Shown: piece after piece, positions 34,413-42,409 of the stretch
Layout: each line of letters starts with the position of its first letter
Numbering within the stretch: position 1 is the first letter of the stretch
Assembly (NCBI GenBank): GCA_031257775.1
Contig: JAIROA010000109.1
Coordinates: 1 to 42,451 of the forward strand
Reading direction: 5' to 3'
Length of the DNA: 42,451 bases
DNA from: Synergistaceae bacterium
GTDB taxonomy: Bacteria > Synergistota > Synergistia > Synergistales > Synergistaceae
Program-made: the position numbers and the translations under genes
Notes under the pieces: model-generated
What the model was told of the DNA's origin: nothing
What the model saw: only the letters and a program-made list of their open reading frames with translations
Database searches by the model: none

Positions 34413-34865
34413 CTACTGGTTCGACCAATCGGCCGGGTACGTGACGTAGAAGAACTTCACATATTTAGGGGCGCAGAACTCGATGGGCGAATCTTTCGGG
34501 ATGTAAATTATGTCCCCTTCGCTTCCGCTTATAGTCCTGCCGTTCACCTTGATATCAAGCGTCCCCTCGAGGATGTAGTCCACCTCGTCATAGCGGAGCG
34601 TCCACGGGAAGGAGGTCTCTTTCATCTCCATAACCCCGATGCCCAGACGCGGGCTCTCCTCCAGCGTGAAGAGATCCTTCAGAAACACGCCCTTGCCCGC
34701 CGGCCCCAGATCAAACGGGAACGGATCCTGCTTTATCGATTTGATTTTTTTGACGGAGGCGATGCCGCTTTTAGGCTCCGTATCCTTTATTATGCCGCCT
34801 TCGCCGGCCAAAAGCTGGGCCACTACCTTGCGCACTACCTCTTGGAGAATCGCGGACTCGTCCAT
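34413..34865 (-). CDS. eutQ: EutQ-like cupin protein (short form)
   Basis: 150-residue protein with a C-terminal cupin domain (about residues 65-145): SFPWTLRYDEVDYILEGTLDI, SGSEGDIIYIPKDSPIEF and FFYVTYPADW match EutQ. Salmonella EutQ (about 229 residues) has acetate kinase activity and helps microcompartment assembly. Here much of the N-terminal region is missing, although a short helical leader remains. ATG 34865 follows AAAGGA; TTG 34871 is the track start. It lies between eutH and eutA with very short gaps. Enzymatic function in this short form is uncertain. Confidence 0.8.
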   Translation of the reverse strand: MDESAILQEVVRKVVAQLLAGEGGIIKDTEPKSGIASVKKIKSIKQDPFPFDLGPAGKGVFLKDLFTLEESPRLGIGVMEMKETSFPWTLRYDEVDYILEGTLDIKVNGRTISGSEGDIIYIPKDSPIEFCAPKYVKFFYVTYPADWSNQ

Positions 34866-34881
34866 AGTCAATTATCCTTTC

Positions 34882-35976
34882 CTAATTCAGCTCGCTCTTA
34901 GGAGCGATGAGCATGGCCAGAAGAACGGCGCTTACGCCGCCCACCAGCTTGCCAACTATCATCGGGAATATCATGTCCTTAGCGACGCCCGCGCAGAAGC
35001 CGAGGTGGTCGCCGAAGACGAAGGCCGCCGAGACGCAGAACGCCACGTTGATTACCTTGCCGCGGTTATCCATATCCTTCATTATCGTGAACATCGGGAT
35101 ATTGTTGGCGAGCGTCGCCACAAGGCCGGCCGCCGAGACGTCGTTCACGCCCAAGACCTTGCCGATGCTCATGAGGGGCTTCTGAGCGTACTTCGTTATC
35201 ACGTAGACCATCGGGAAAGCGCCGGCCAGGACTATCGCGATAGCCCCGATCACGACCACGGCGTCATTCAGAGGCGCCATGCCCTTGATCACGACGACGC
35301 CGGTCAGTGTCTCTATGATAATGGCCGCCAGAGCCAGCGTCACCACGGCCACGACTCCTTTTCCGAACCAGTCGAAACCCTTTACCATCTTGTCCGGTAT
35401 CTTCCAGAGGCCGACAGCGATAAGGGCAGCCACGATGACGACAGGGATGAGGTTCGACACGACCACCATGACCGGCAGGCCCTGAACGATGCCGCCGACA
35501 AGCGAGCCCAAGGGTATCGTGATGATGCCGACGAGCGTCCCCTTAGCCAGGAACTCCCTGTCTTCCTTCGCGATTATCCCGAGCGCCACAGGAATGGTGA
35601 AAACGATCGTCGGGCCCATCATGGAGCCCAGGATCATGCCGGCGAACTTTCCTATCTCCTCGCTCCCGGCCATTTGCATCGCTAGCGGGAACCCGCCCAT
35701 GTCACATGCCAGAAGCGTCGTGGCGAACATCGCCGGGTCAGCGCCCAGCGCCTTGTATATCGGGCCGACTATCGGGTTGAGAATGTTTGCCAGAACCGGC
35801 GCGAGCGATATGACGCCGACCATAGAGAGCGCCAGTGCTCCCATCGCCATGAAACCTTCGTCGAATTTCTCGCCAAGGCTAAGCTTATTTCCCAAAAGCG
35901 CCTTGTCGATTGCCGCTATTGCCATAAACACAACCATAATATCTACGATAATTTGATTAATTGAAGTATGATCCAT
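34882..35976 (-). CDS. eutH: Ethanolamine permease EutH
   Basis: Inner-membrane protein of 364 residues with about ten hydrophobic helices that imports ethanolamine. Typical EutH stretches are INQIIVDIMVVFMAIAAIDK, EGFMAMGALALSMVGVISLAP, LLACDMGGFPLAMQMA and FGDHLGFCAGVAKDMI. The track start GTG 35985 sits over the ribosome binding site; ATG 35976, preceded by GAGGGGGTG, is preferred. It lies 16 nt upstream of eutQ and about 100 nt after eutL. Confidence 0.93.
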   Translation of the reverse strand: MDHTSINQIIVDIMVVFMAIAAIDKALLGNKLSLGEKFDEGFMAMGALALSMVGVISLAPVLANILNPIVGPIYKALGADPAMFATTLLACDMGGFPLAMQMAGSEEIGKFAGMILGSMMGPTIVFTIPVALGIIAKEDREFLAKGTLVGIITIPLGSLVGGIVQGLPVMVVVSNLIPVVIVAALIAVGLWKIPDKMVKGFDWFGKGVVAVVTLALAAIIIETLTGVVVIKGMAPLNDAVVVIGAIAIVLAGAFPMVYVITKYAQKPLMSIGKVLGVNDVSAAGLVATLANNIPMFTIMKDMDNRGKVINVAFCVSAAFVFGDHLGFCAGVAKDMIFPMIVGKLVGGVSAVLLAMLIAPKSELN

Positions 35977-36033
35977 ACGAAACACCCCCTCTGTGAATTT
36001 TAAGCGAAATCAGATCGTCATAAAGCTTAGGCG

Positions 36034-36063
36034 GGCGGCGCGCTGGAGCATTGACACGCCGCC
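36034..36063 (-). other. GC-rich hairpin between eutL and eutH
   Basis: GGCGGCG (36034-36040) pairs with CGCCGCC (36057-36063) over a 16-nt loop. No T-run follows on the minus strand. It may act as an mRNA processing or stabilising stem that sets relative expression of eutL and eutH. Confidence 0.4.
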
Positions 36064-36077
36064 TTCGCTTTTATGAA

Positions 36078-36731
36078 TCAATACATCCTCGGGTGGTCGA
36101 CCAGCGCCACTACGGCAGTCGCGAAAGCATTGCAGGCAGCTTTGCAGGCGGACTGAGAGCCTGTGAGGAGGCCTCCGCCGAAGTTAGTCTCAGACGGCGG
36201 CCCGTAGAATGCGGCCATTCTGACGTCCGCCGCCTTCAGCGCGGCGTCCAGGCCCCAGATCGCTTCCTCAGGAGGAGCGATGAGGTATGCGAGAGCCTGC
36301 CCCACTTCGATCCCCGCAACCCCGGAGAGATAGGTTCCGGTCCTTGAAATGCAATGCGCCAGATAAGCTACGGTGTCGTCCTCGTTTGCCGAGACGAATC
36401 CGGCGTCGTGCTCTATGAAGTTAATGAGGGTTTTCATTCCGCTTCGGACCTCGCCAGGGCCGGGTCCGGCGATTATGCCGATGATTTCTCCGGCGAGCTT
36501 CGTGTTCGCGTTCGCGGCGCCGCCGTAGAATGACTTTGCGTACACCACGCTCACGTCCGCGTTCTTAGTTGCCTCGTCGAGAGCGATGTAAGTCACGTCG
36601 TCGCAGTCCGCCGTGATGAAACCTATGCTGTTCTGCTCCGGAGAGAGCCCCAGCTCCTTGGCAAGCTGTTCGTTAACGTTAGAGATAATTTTCGACGTGA
36701 GCACATTGACCTGTAAACGTTCGCCTTTCAT
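36078..36731 (-). CDS. eutL: EutL trimeric microcompartment shell protein
   Basis: Shell protein with two fused BMC domains (BMC-T) that trimerises to form a pseudohexameric facet tile, with a gated pore, of the ethanolamine microcompartment. It has 217 residues, close to E. coli EutL (219). ITADCDDVTYIALDEATKNADV and VYAKSFYGGAANANTKLAGEIIGIIAGP in the first domain and GQALAYLIAPPEEAIWGLDAALKAADV in the second are recognisable. ATG 36731 follows GGAAGGGA. No other BMC gene (eutM, eutN, eutS, eutK) lies in the window. Confidence 0.93.
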   Translation of the reverse strand: MKGERLQVNVLTSKIISNVNEQLAKELGLSPEQNSIGFITADCDDVTYIALDEATKNADVSVVYAKSFYGGAANANTKLAGEIIGIIAGPGPGEVRSGMKTLINFIEHDAGFVSANEDDTVAYLAHCISRTGTYLSGVAGIEVGQALAYLIAPPEEAIWGLDAALKAADVRMAAFYGPPSETNFGGGLLTGSQSACKAACNAFATAVVALVDHPRMY

Positions 36732-36795
36732 TTCTCAATCATCCCTTCCCTCTGCTTATGCCGATTCTCTGTGGATAAGCTGTTTTTAGGCCGAT

Positions 36796-36853
36796 AGCGT
36801 AAGGATTTTTTTACGCTTCCGTTTTTTTGATTTCAAACAGGCATTACATGCCT
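36796..36853 (-). other. Two hairpins in the eutC-eutL gap
   Basis: Directly at the eutC stop lies AGGCAT/ATGCCT with a 3-nt loop (36839-36853). Downstream is AGCGTAA/TTACGCT with an 8-nt loop (36796-36817). The gap is 121 nt, the longest inside the eut unit. Neither loop shows the ANTAR hexaloop pattern, and T-runs do not follow on the minus strand, so neither is a clear terminator or EutV target. Confidence 0.4.
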
Positions 36854-37710
36854 CACAGTTTGAGGTCGAGTCCGCTGGCTTTGTTCTCCAGCATCAGCTT
36901 TATTATGTCGGCTATGTAAGCGCCGGCCTCCACGGGAGGCGTGCCGCCCTTGTGTATGTTGGAGACGACAGTGCGGCGGGCTTCAGGCATCCCGACCGTC
37001 GGCTTATAAGCCATATAAGACGACATGCTCTCGGCAGTCACAAGGCCCGGGCGCTCGCCGATAAGCGTGACTACGACGTCGGCCCCAGTGACGTCGCCAA
37101 CCTCGTCCTGAGCCGGAACCCTGCCATATTTGACAAAAAACGGCGGGGCCGTCTTGATCCCGCTGCGGTCGAGGCCCTGCAGGATGGCCTTGTACGTGTC
37201 CTCCGCGCAGGTTTCGACAGCGGTTGTGCTGAGACCGTCCGATATGTAGATAAGGACGGACGCGCCTGACCCGACTATGCCCTTTATCTCCGCCTTCGCT
37301 TCGTCGCTGAACTTCCTGCCCAGATCCGGCCTTGTGAGGTAATTGTCCTTGTCCGTGCAAAGCGTCTGGATTACCTTCAGATTCATCCTCTTAAGCAGCC
37401 CGTCCTCTGGCATCTCGTTAAACACGGCATCCATCGCTGCCGCGTGATCCGCGCGGAATCTCAGCAGCGTTTCCGTCTTGTATCTTGGGCCCGCGCGCCA
37501 CACGCCGAGCCGTGCCGGCGTTGTTTTTTTCAGCGTCTCCAGGGCCCCTCTGTTAACCGGGTTCGGAACGAAAATCTGGCTTCTGAGGTCAACCTCGGTG
37601 ATGTCCGGAAGATAGCCGTCGCTCGTGACGCCTGCGGGCTTGTCTGAAGCGTTTTCCAGTTCCAGGAGGACCTGTTCGATTACTTTTTTGACATCTGCCT
37701 CTGCTATCAT
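36853..37710 (-). CDS. eutC: Ethanolamine ammonia-lyase small subunit
   Basis: Small (beta) subunit of adenosylcobalamin-dependent ethanolamine ammonia-lyase, which helps bind the nucleotide tail of B12. It has 285 residues. The conserved RLGVWRAGPRYKTETLLRFRADHAAA block, a YLTRPDLGRKF segment, ISDGLSTTAVE and LIGERPGLVTAESMSSYMAYKP are clear. ATG 37710 follows AAGGAGTGAT. It lies 34 nt downstream of eutB1. It is the only eutC here, although two eutB genes precede it. Confidence 0.94.
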   Translation of the reverse strand: MIAEADVKKVIEQVLLELENASDKPAGVTSDGYLPDITEVDLRSQIFVPNPVNRGALETLKKTTPARLGVWRAGPRYKTETLLRFRADHAAAMDAVFNEMPEDGLLKRMNLKVIQTLCTDKDNYLTRPDLGRKFSDEAKAEIKGIVGSGASVLIYISDGLSTTAVETCAEDTYKAILQGLDRSGIKTAPPFFVKYGRVPAQDEVGDVTGADVVVTLIGERPGLVTAESMSSYMAYKPTVGMPEARRTVVSNIHKGGTPPVEAGAYIADIIKLMLENKASGLDLKL

Positions 37711-37744
37711 TTTCTTATCACTCCTTCAAAAAATGTTGGGCGAT

Positions 37745-39100
37745 TTAAATGAAAATAGATGCGTCGCCGGCGCGTTCGGTGAGCCTTCCGTTTTCGTCGA
37801 GGATCCCCATCCCGACTGCCCAGCGGAAGAACTCCGGCGCCGGCTTAAGATCGAGCAGCTCCCTCAGCGTGGCGTCGTCATGATAGCTGGTATCCTGATA
37901 AGCCAGCATTACGTCATCCCCGAGCGGGACTCCCATGTAATAATTCGAGCCCGCAAGGGCAAGCAGCATCGTGGCCATCTCCTGGTCGTCCTGCTCTATT
38001 TTCGTGTGATTCGTATAGCAGGGCGCCATCCCCATCGGAAGGCCCGTGAGCTTGCCCATGAAATGATCCTCGAGGCTTGCCCTGATGATCTGGCGTCCGT
38101 CATATAGAGTCTCCGGGCCGATGAAGCCTGAGACGTTGTTTACCATGAACGGGCTGAATTTCTTCGCGAAGCCGTAGGTGCGGGCTTCGAGCGTCATCAT
38201 GTCTATGCCCTCGTTCAGTTCCAGGGACTGCTCGGATCCCTGCCCCGTCTCAAAGTACATGAGGTTCGGGCCTTTGGCCATGCCATATTTCGTTATAAGC
38301 TCGTAAGCCTCGTCGAGTATTTTTTCGCTCACCCCGAAAGCCTCGTTCGTCGACTGAGTCCCGGCCACGCTCTGAAAGAGCATGCAGGCGGGCGCTCCCT
38401 GCCTTACCGCCTCCATCTGAGTCGTGACATGGGAGAGAACGACGTTCTGAGTGGGTATCTTCCACTTCTGCATGAAGTCCCAGCTCGCGTTAAGAAGCAT
38501 TTTCGTGTTGTCCGCGTTGTCCTCGACGGGATTGATGCCTATGCAGGCATCGCCGGAGGCGTAGGAGAAGCCCTCACGTATGGACGCCAGAACCCCCGCC
38601 ACGTCGTCCGCCGGGTGATTGGGCTGTATCCTGTAGGAGAGCGTGCCGGGAAGGCCCACGCACGTGGCGCACGTAGCCCATACTCGGAGCTTTCTTGCCC
38701 CGTAAACCAGATCCATCGCCGTCATCAGTTTCGCTGTGGCAGCGACCATCTCGGAATTGAGCCCCCGGCTTACCCTACGCGCCATCTCAGGGGTCGTGCC
38801 GTGATCAAGCAGCCACTCCCGGAGATAGCCTACGGTCCAGCCCTTTATTTCATTAAACACGCTCTCGTTTATCTGGTCATCTATGACGCGGGTAACCTCG
38901 TCCTCGATAAGGGGGTTGCTCCTTATTTCGCCAAGCGTTATCTCGCTCAGAACTATCCTCGCGGCGATCCTCTCCGAAACGCTCCTCGCGCCGATGCCAA
39001 GAAGCGAGTCCCCCGACTTGTCCTCGTTCGCGCGCGCGAAGAGATCACGAAGATCCCTGAACTCGTAAGACTTGCCGGCTATCCGTGTTTTGAGTCTCAT
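37745..39100 (-). CDS. Divergent ethanolamine ammonia-lyase large subunit paralog (EutB1)
   Basis: 451-residue EutB homolog. It aligns along its full length with the second copy and with E. coli EutB. Residues matching E. coli Arg160, Gln162, Asn193, Glu287 and Phe329 are kept (Arg157, Gln159, Asn190, Glu284, Phe326; YRIQPN, GINPV, YFETGQGS, GFIGPE). The position of Asp362, which contacts the substrate amine, is Ala359 (PMGMAPCYTNH instead of SMGCDxCYTNH). The pocket-lining NTVVGF becomes NNVSGF. Two residues are also deleted near position 65. ATG 39100 follows GGAGGA that overlaps the upstream stop; the gap to eutB2 is 15 nt. Altered substrate range, a regulatory role or loss of catalysis are all possible. 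Confidence 0.88.
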   Translation of the reverse strand: MRLKTRIAGKSYEFRDLRDLFARANEDKSGDSLLGIGARSVSERIAARIVLSEITLGEIRSNPLIEDEVTRVIDDQINESVFNEIKGWTVGYLREWLLDHGTTPEMARRVSRGLNSEMVAATAKLMTAMDLVYGARKLRVWATCATCVGLPGTLSYRIQPNHPADDVAGVLASIREGFSYASGDACIGINPVEDNADNTKMLLNASWDFMQKWKIPTQNVVLSHVTTQMEAVRQGAPACMLFQSVAGTQSTNEAFGVSEKILDEAYELITKYGMAKGPNLMYFETGQGSEQSLELNEGIDMMTLEARTYGFAKKFSPFMVNNVSGFIGPETLYDGRQIIRASLEDHFMGKLTGLPMGMAPCYTNHTKIEQDDQEMATMLLALAGSNYYMGVPLGDDVMLAYQDTSYHDDATLRELLDLKPAPEFFRWAVGMGILDENGRLTERAGDASIFI

Positions 39101-39115
39101 AGCGGAAATCCTCCG

Positions 39116-40477
39116 TTACGCGAATATTGAGAGATCGCCAGCGCGCGGCGTGAGACGCCCGTTTGCCCATATCCCCATCTTTTCCAGCCATGCCGCAAAT
39201 TCAGGGATGGGAGTCAGGCCAAGAAGCTGCCTCAAAGTCGGCGTATCGTGGAAACTTGTGCATTGATAGTTCAGCATCGGGTCGTCCCCGTGCGGAATTC
39301 CCATGAAATAATTGCAACCAGCGGACGACAGCAGCACCGCAAGGTTCTCTACGTCATTCTGGTCTGCCTTCATGTGATTCGTGTAACAGGCATCGCAGCC
39401 CATCGAGATGCCGGTCAGCTTGCCCATGAAATGATCCTCTAGCCCGGCCCGGACGACCTGCTTGCTGTCGTACAGATACTCCGGCCCGATGAATCCGACG
39501 ACCGTGTTCACCAAAAACGGCGTGTACCTCTTGGCGAACCCGTAGCAACGGGCTTCCATAGTGACCTGATCCGTGCCGTGATGCGCGTCGGACGAACACT
39601 CGGATCCCTGCCCCGTCTCGAAATACATGAGGTTCGGCCCATTGCTCTTGCCGTATTTCCTTATCGTCTCGAAGGCTTCGTCCAACACCTCAGCACTTAC
39701 GCCGAAAGCCTCGTTGCCCTTCTGCGAGCCTGCGACGCTCTGGAAGAACAGGTCGGAGGGCGCGCCCTGGCGCACGGCTTCCATCTGAGTCGTTACATGG
39801 GCAAGGACACAGCACTGCGTCGGGATGGCGAATTTCTCCTTTATTTCCGCAAAACGGTCAAGCAGCCTCTTTACATTGTCAACTGTGTCGTCGACAGGGT
39901 TGATCCCTATGACCGCGTCGCCGACTCCGTAAGAGAGCCCTTCAAAAATCGTCGCGGTCACGCCTTCCAGGTCGTCAGTCGGATGGTTTGGCTGGAGACG
40001 GGCAGCCAGGGTGCCCGCAGTGCCTATCGTCGTGTTGCAGTGGGCCTGAACCCGTATCTTTGACGCGCCGTAAATAAGATCCAGGTTGGACATTACCTTC
40101 GCGACTCCGGCAATGACCTCGCTTGTGAAGCCTCGGCTTGCCCGCTTTATATCCTCGGTGGATGTCTCGTTGGAGAGAATCCACTCGCGAAGGTCGCCTA
40201 TGGCCATATTCTGGAACTCGCCATAAATACGCTCGTTAACAGCATCCTGGATGATCCTGGTAACCTCGTCATCCTCGTAGGGAACCACAGGATTGTTTCG
40301 CAGATCCGCGACCGTGAGAGCTGACAACACCTGTTTCGCGGCAACGCGCTCAGCAACGGTTTCCGCGCCTACGCCAACCAGCCTGTCCCCTGATCGTTCC
40401 TCATTAGCCTTGCCCAAGACCTCCTTGATGTCCTTGAACTCATAGCTTTTCCCAAAGAGCCTTGTTTTTAAAATCAC
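39116..40477 (-). CDS. eutB: Ethanolamine ammonia-lyase large subunit (canonical copy)
   Basis: Catalytic (alpha) subunit of ethanolamine ammonia-lyase, converting ethanolamine to acetaldehyde and ammonia with adenosylcobalamin. It has 453 residues, the same as E. coli and colinear with it. Substrate residues Arg160, Gln162 (ARLQPN), Asn193 (GINPV), Glu287 (YFETGQGS), Phe329 (GFIGPE) and Asp362 (SMGCDACYTNH) are all present. The start is GTG 40477 with GGAGGTG 7 nt upstream. It is the first gene of the eut unit, separated from glmM by a strong terminator and a nearly 400-nt leader. Confidence 0.95.
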   Translation of the reverse strand: MILKTRLFGKSYEFKDIKEVLGKANEERSGDRLVGVGAETVAERVAAKQVLSALTVADLRNNPVVPYEDDEVTRIIQDAVNERIYGEFQNMAIGDLREWILSNETSTEDIKRASRGFTSEVIAGVAKVMSNLDLIYGASKIRVQAHCNTTIGTAGTLAARLQPNHPTDDLEGVTATIFEGLSYGVGDAVIGINPVDDTVDNVKRLLDRFAEIKEKFAIPTQCCVLAHVTTQMEAVRQGAPSDLFFQSVAGSQKGNEAFGVSAEVLDEAFETIRKYGKSNGPNLMYFETGQGSECSSDAHHGTDQVTMEARCYGFAKRYTPFLVNTVVGFIGPEYLYDSKQVVRAGLEDHFMGKLTGISMGCDACYTNHMKADQNDVENLAVLLSSAGCNYFMGIPHGDDPMLNYQCTSFHDTPTLRQLLGLTPIPEFAAWLEKMGIWANGRLTPRAGDLSIFA

Positions 40478-40870
40478 CGGACGCCACCTCCATGACTTTC
40501 TCGGGTTCTATGACTCTGGATAATTTGCCGTCACGCAGTCACTGTTTTTATAGCGAGCAGCTCAGTACCGGGATACCACGCAACAAACCCGCTTTGCCAA
40601 ATCACCTCCGTCTGGCATAACAATCTATGCATCTTGCCGGATGCCTCATACGTTCTGGCAACAATTTTATAAAGACAAACTAAACTATACTTGAATAAGT
40701 GTGAATAAAATATTTTTCACAGACTGCTAAAACTACGCACCTATGTAATACGGAGTTTAGCACATTATTCTACAATTTTTCAATGGCTGCTTTATTTATA
40801 TTTATTTTTTATAAAAATAATTAGCCGGCTGCCGCGGCAGCCGGCCGTTGCATGCCAGTGCGGGCTGGCG
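40478..40870 (-). other. Leader/intergenic region upstream of eutB
   Basis: This 393-bp region lies between the glmM stop and eutB and becomes AT-rich towards glmM. It holds the glmM terminator at its distal end. On the minus strand I see modest stems such as GCATC-CGGCAA-GATGC (hexaloop, near 40630-40650) and TGCCA/TGGCA (near 40595-40617), but no cobalamin-riboswitch core and no paired ANTAR hairpins. The promoter of the eut unit could not be fixed. Confidence 0.4.
40806..40845 (-). terminator. Intrinsic terminator of glmM
   Basis: A perfect 22-bp GC-rich palindrome (40824-40845; 9-bp arms GCCGGCTGC/GCAGCCGGC with a CGCG loop) is followed on the minus strand by an A/T tract containing TTTTT. 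It starts 26 nt after the glmM stop and should prevent read-through into eutB. Confidence 0.85.
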
Positions 40871-42244
40871 TCAATTAATTTCACCCGCTATGGATTTTAT
40901 CGCGCGCTCCAGCTCATCGCATACGGAACGCGTCACGTTTTCGTCCCTGGCTTCCACCAAAATGCGAAGGAGCGGCTCCGTTCCTGAAGAGCGAAGCAGT
41001 ATCCTGCCAGTACCGGAGAGTTTTTGCAGGGCCAGATTCCGCGCTTCTTCAAGCGCGGAGGAGGCAAGCACGCTCTCTCTGTCGGGAATGCGGATGTTCC
41101 TCAGCACCTGCGGGTACCTAGGGAATCTGTCTATCAGGGTTGAAATATCCTCCCCAAGCTCGCGGCAGGCGCGCAGGAAGAGAATGCCCGCGTTCAGGCC
41201 GTCCCCTGTGGCTACGTAGTCCAGCGCGATTATATGCCCGGATTGCTCGCCGCCAAGCCTTGCGCCCGTCTTGCGCATCATCTCGACCACATATCTGTCG
41301 CCGACCTGGCTCCTGAAAATCTCAATCCCCTCTTCCGCCATTTTCTCGTCTAAGATCATGTTGCTCATGACAGTCGACACGACGCCGCGCCCGAGCATCT
41401 CCTGCGACGCGAGGTAACGGCTGATGATCCACAGCATTATGTCCCCGTCTATGACCCTGCCCTGGCCGTCGCAGAGAAGCACCCTGTCCGTATCGCCGTC
41501 GTAAGCGAACCCGAGCATAGCTGACTCCCGTTTCACCGTTTCGGCAAGGTGATTCATGTGTATGACGCCGACGCCCTCATTTATGTTGAGCCCGTCAGGC
41601 TGAATCCCTGTATATGTCACACGCCCGCGCCAGTTTGAAAAAACGGACCTCGCTACGTCTGAAGCCGCCCCGTTCGCCGCGTCCACCACTATGGGCCAGC
41701 GGCAATCCCCTACCTGGGCGAGCTGTCCGGTAAGCCATGCCGCGTATTCGGCCACGCGCCCGCTTTCGTCGATAAGGTCGCCTATGGATGCCCCGGTGGG
41801 CCGCCAATCGTCCAGAAGATTGTCGCCAAGGTACTCCTCAATCATGGCCTCGTCGTCGTCTGAGAGCTTTGAGCCGCCGCTGTCCAGGAACTTTATCCCG
41901 TTGTACTCCGCCGGGTTGTGGGAAGCGCTGATTATGCCGCCGCCGTCGAAGCCCGCGTTCTTTATCACATAGCTCACCCCAGGAGTGGGGAACACCCCGA
42001 GGGCGTAAACGTCCGCGCCCGCGGACATCATGCCCGACGCGAGGGCTGACTCCAGCATGACCCCCGAGCGCCGCGTATCCCTTCCGACGACTACCCTGGG
42101 CCTTGGGACGCCTCTTTCAGTGAGAAAAAGGACGAAAGCGCGCCCGAGGCGCATGGCCATTTCCGGCATCATTATGCCGTTGTTCGCCACGTCGCGCACT
42201 CCATCTGTCCCAAACAGGCATCTAACCCTCTCAGGAATCACCAT
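40871..42244 (-). CDS. glmM: Phosphoglucosamine mutase
   Basis: Cytosolic enzyme that interconverts glucosamine 6-phosphate and glucosamine 1-phosphate for UDP-GlcNAc, peptidoglycan and lipopolysaccharide synthesis. It has 457 residues. The N-terminal LFGTDGVRDVAN, the phosphoserine loop ISASHNPAEYNG (Ser107), the metal loop YDGDTDRVL, the sugar-binding GGEQSGHII, and the C-terminal phosphate-binding RSSGTEPLLRI appear in order. ATG 42244 has GAGGAG 11 nt upstream; an adjacent GTG is an alternative. It is a single gene closed by the terminator at 40806-40845. Confidence 0.95.
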   Translation of the reverse strand: MVIPERVRCLFGTDGVRDVANNGIMMPEMAMRLGRAFVLFLTERGVPRPRVVVGRDTRRSGVMLESALASGMMSAGADVYALGVFPTPGVSYVIKNAGFDGGGIISASHNPAEYNGIKFLDSGGSKLSDDDEAMIEEYLGDNLLDDWRPTGASIGDLIDESGRVAEYAAWLTGQLAQVGDCRWPIVVDAANGAASDVARSVFSNWRGRVTYTGIQPDGLNINEGVGVIHMNHLAETVKRESAMLGFAYDGDTDRVLLCDGQGRVIDGDIMLWIISRYLASQEMLGRGVVSTVMSNMILDEKMAEEGIEIFRSQVGDRYVVEMMRKTGARLGGEQSGHIIALDYVATGDGLNAGILFLRACRELGEDISTLIDRFPRYPQVLRNIRIPDRESVLASSALEEARNLALQKLSGTGRILLRSSGTEPLLRILVEARDENVTRSVCDELERAIKSIAGEIN

Positions 42245-42325
42245 AAAACAACCACTCCTCGATTTCGCAAGATAATGAAAGAACCCGTTCTGATTCTAAC
42301 TGACCGCGGCGCGATCTTATTCTAA

Positions 42326-42362
42326 TTCCAAATCAACTCATGACAGACGAGTTGATTTGGAA
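42326..42362. repeat. Palindromic repeat, 14-bp arms
   Basis: TTCCAAATCAACTC (42326-42339) pairs perfectly with GAGTTGATTTGGAA (42349-42362) over a 9-nt loop. It is followed by A's, not T's, on the plus strand, so it is not an intrinsic terminator on that strand; on the minus strand no T-run follows either. Its outer arm TTCxAAATCAA is shared with the next palindrome. Confidence 0.75.
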
Positions 42363-42409
42363 AAAACCTCGGGCGCTTCGCGTTGGGCGCAACATTGCGT
42401 TGCGCTATT

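Noticed and set aside
34639-35685. 348-aa plus-strand ORF
   Set aside because: Antisense to eutQ/eutH; the His/Asp/Arg-rich composition is typical of a shadow frame.
40478-40870. Possible cobalamin riboswitch or ANTAR antiterminator site upstream of eutB
   Set aside because: I looked for the B12-box core and paired hexaloop hairpins on the minus strand and found neither; one hexaloop (CGGCAA) does not fit the A1/G4 pattern.
42326-42362. Intrinsic terminator
   Set aside because: The stem is strong, but neither strand has a T-run after it; better explained as a member of the palindrome family.
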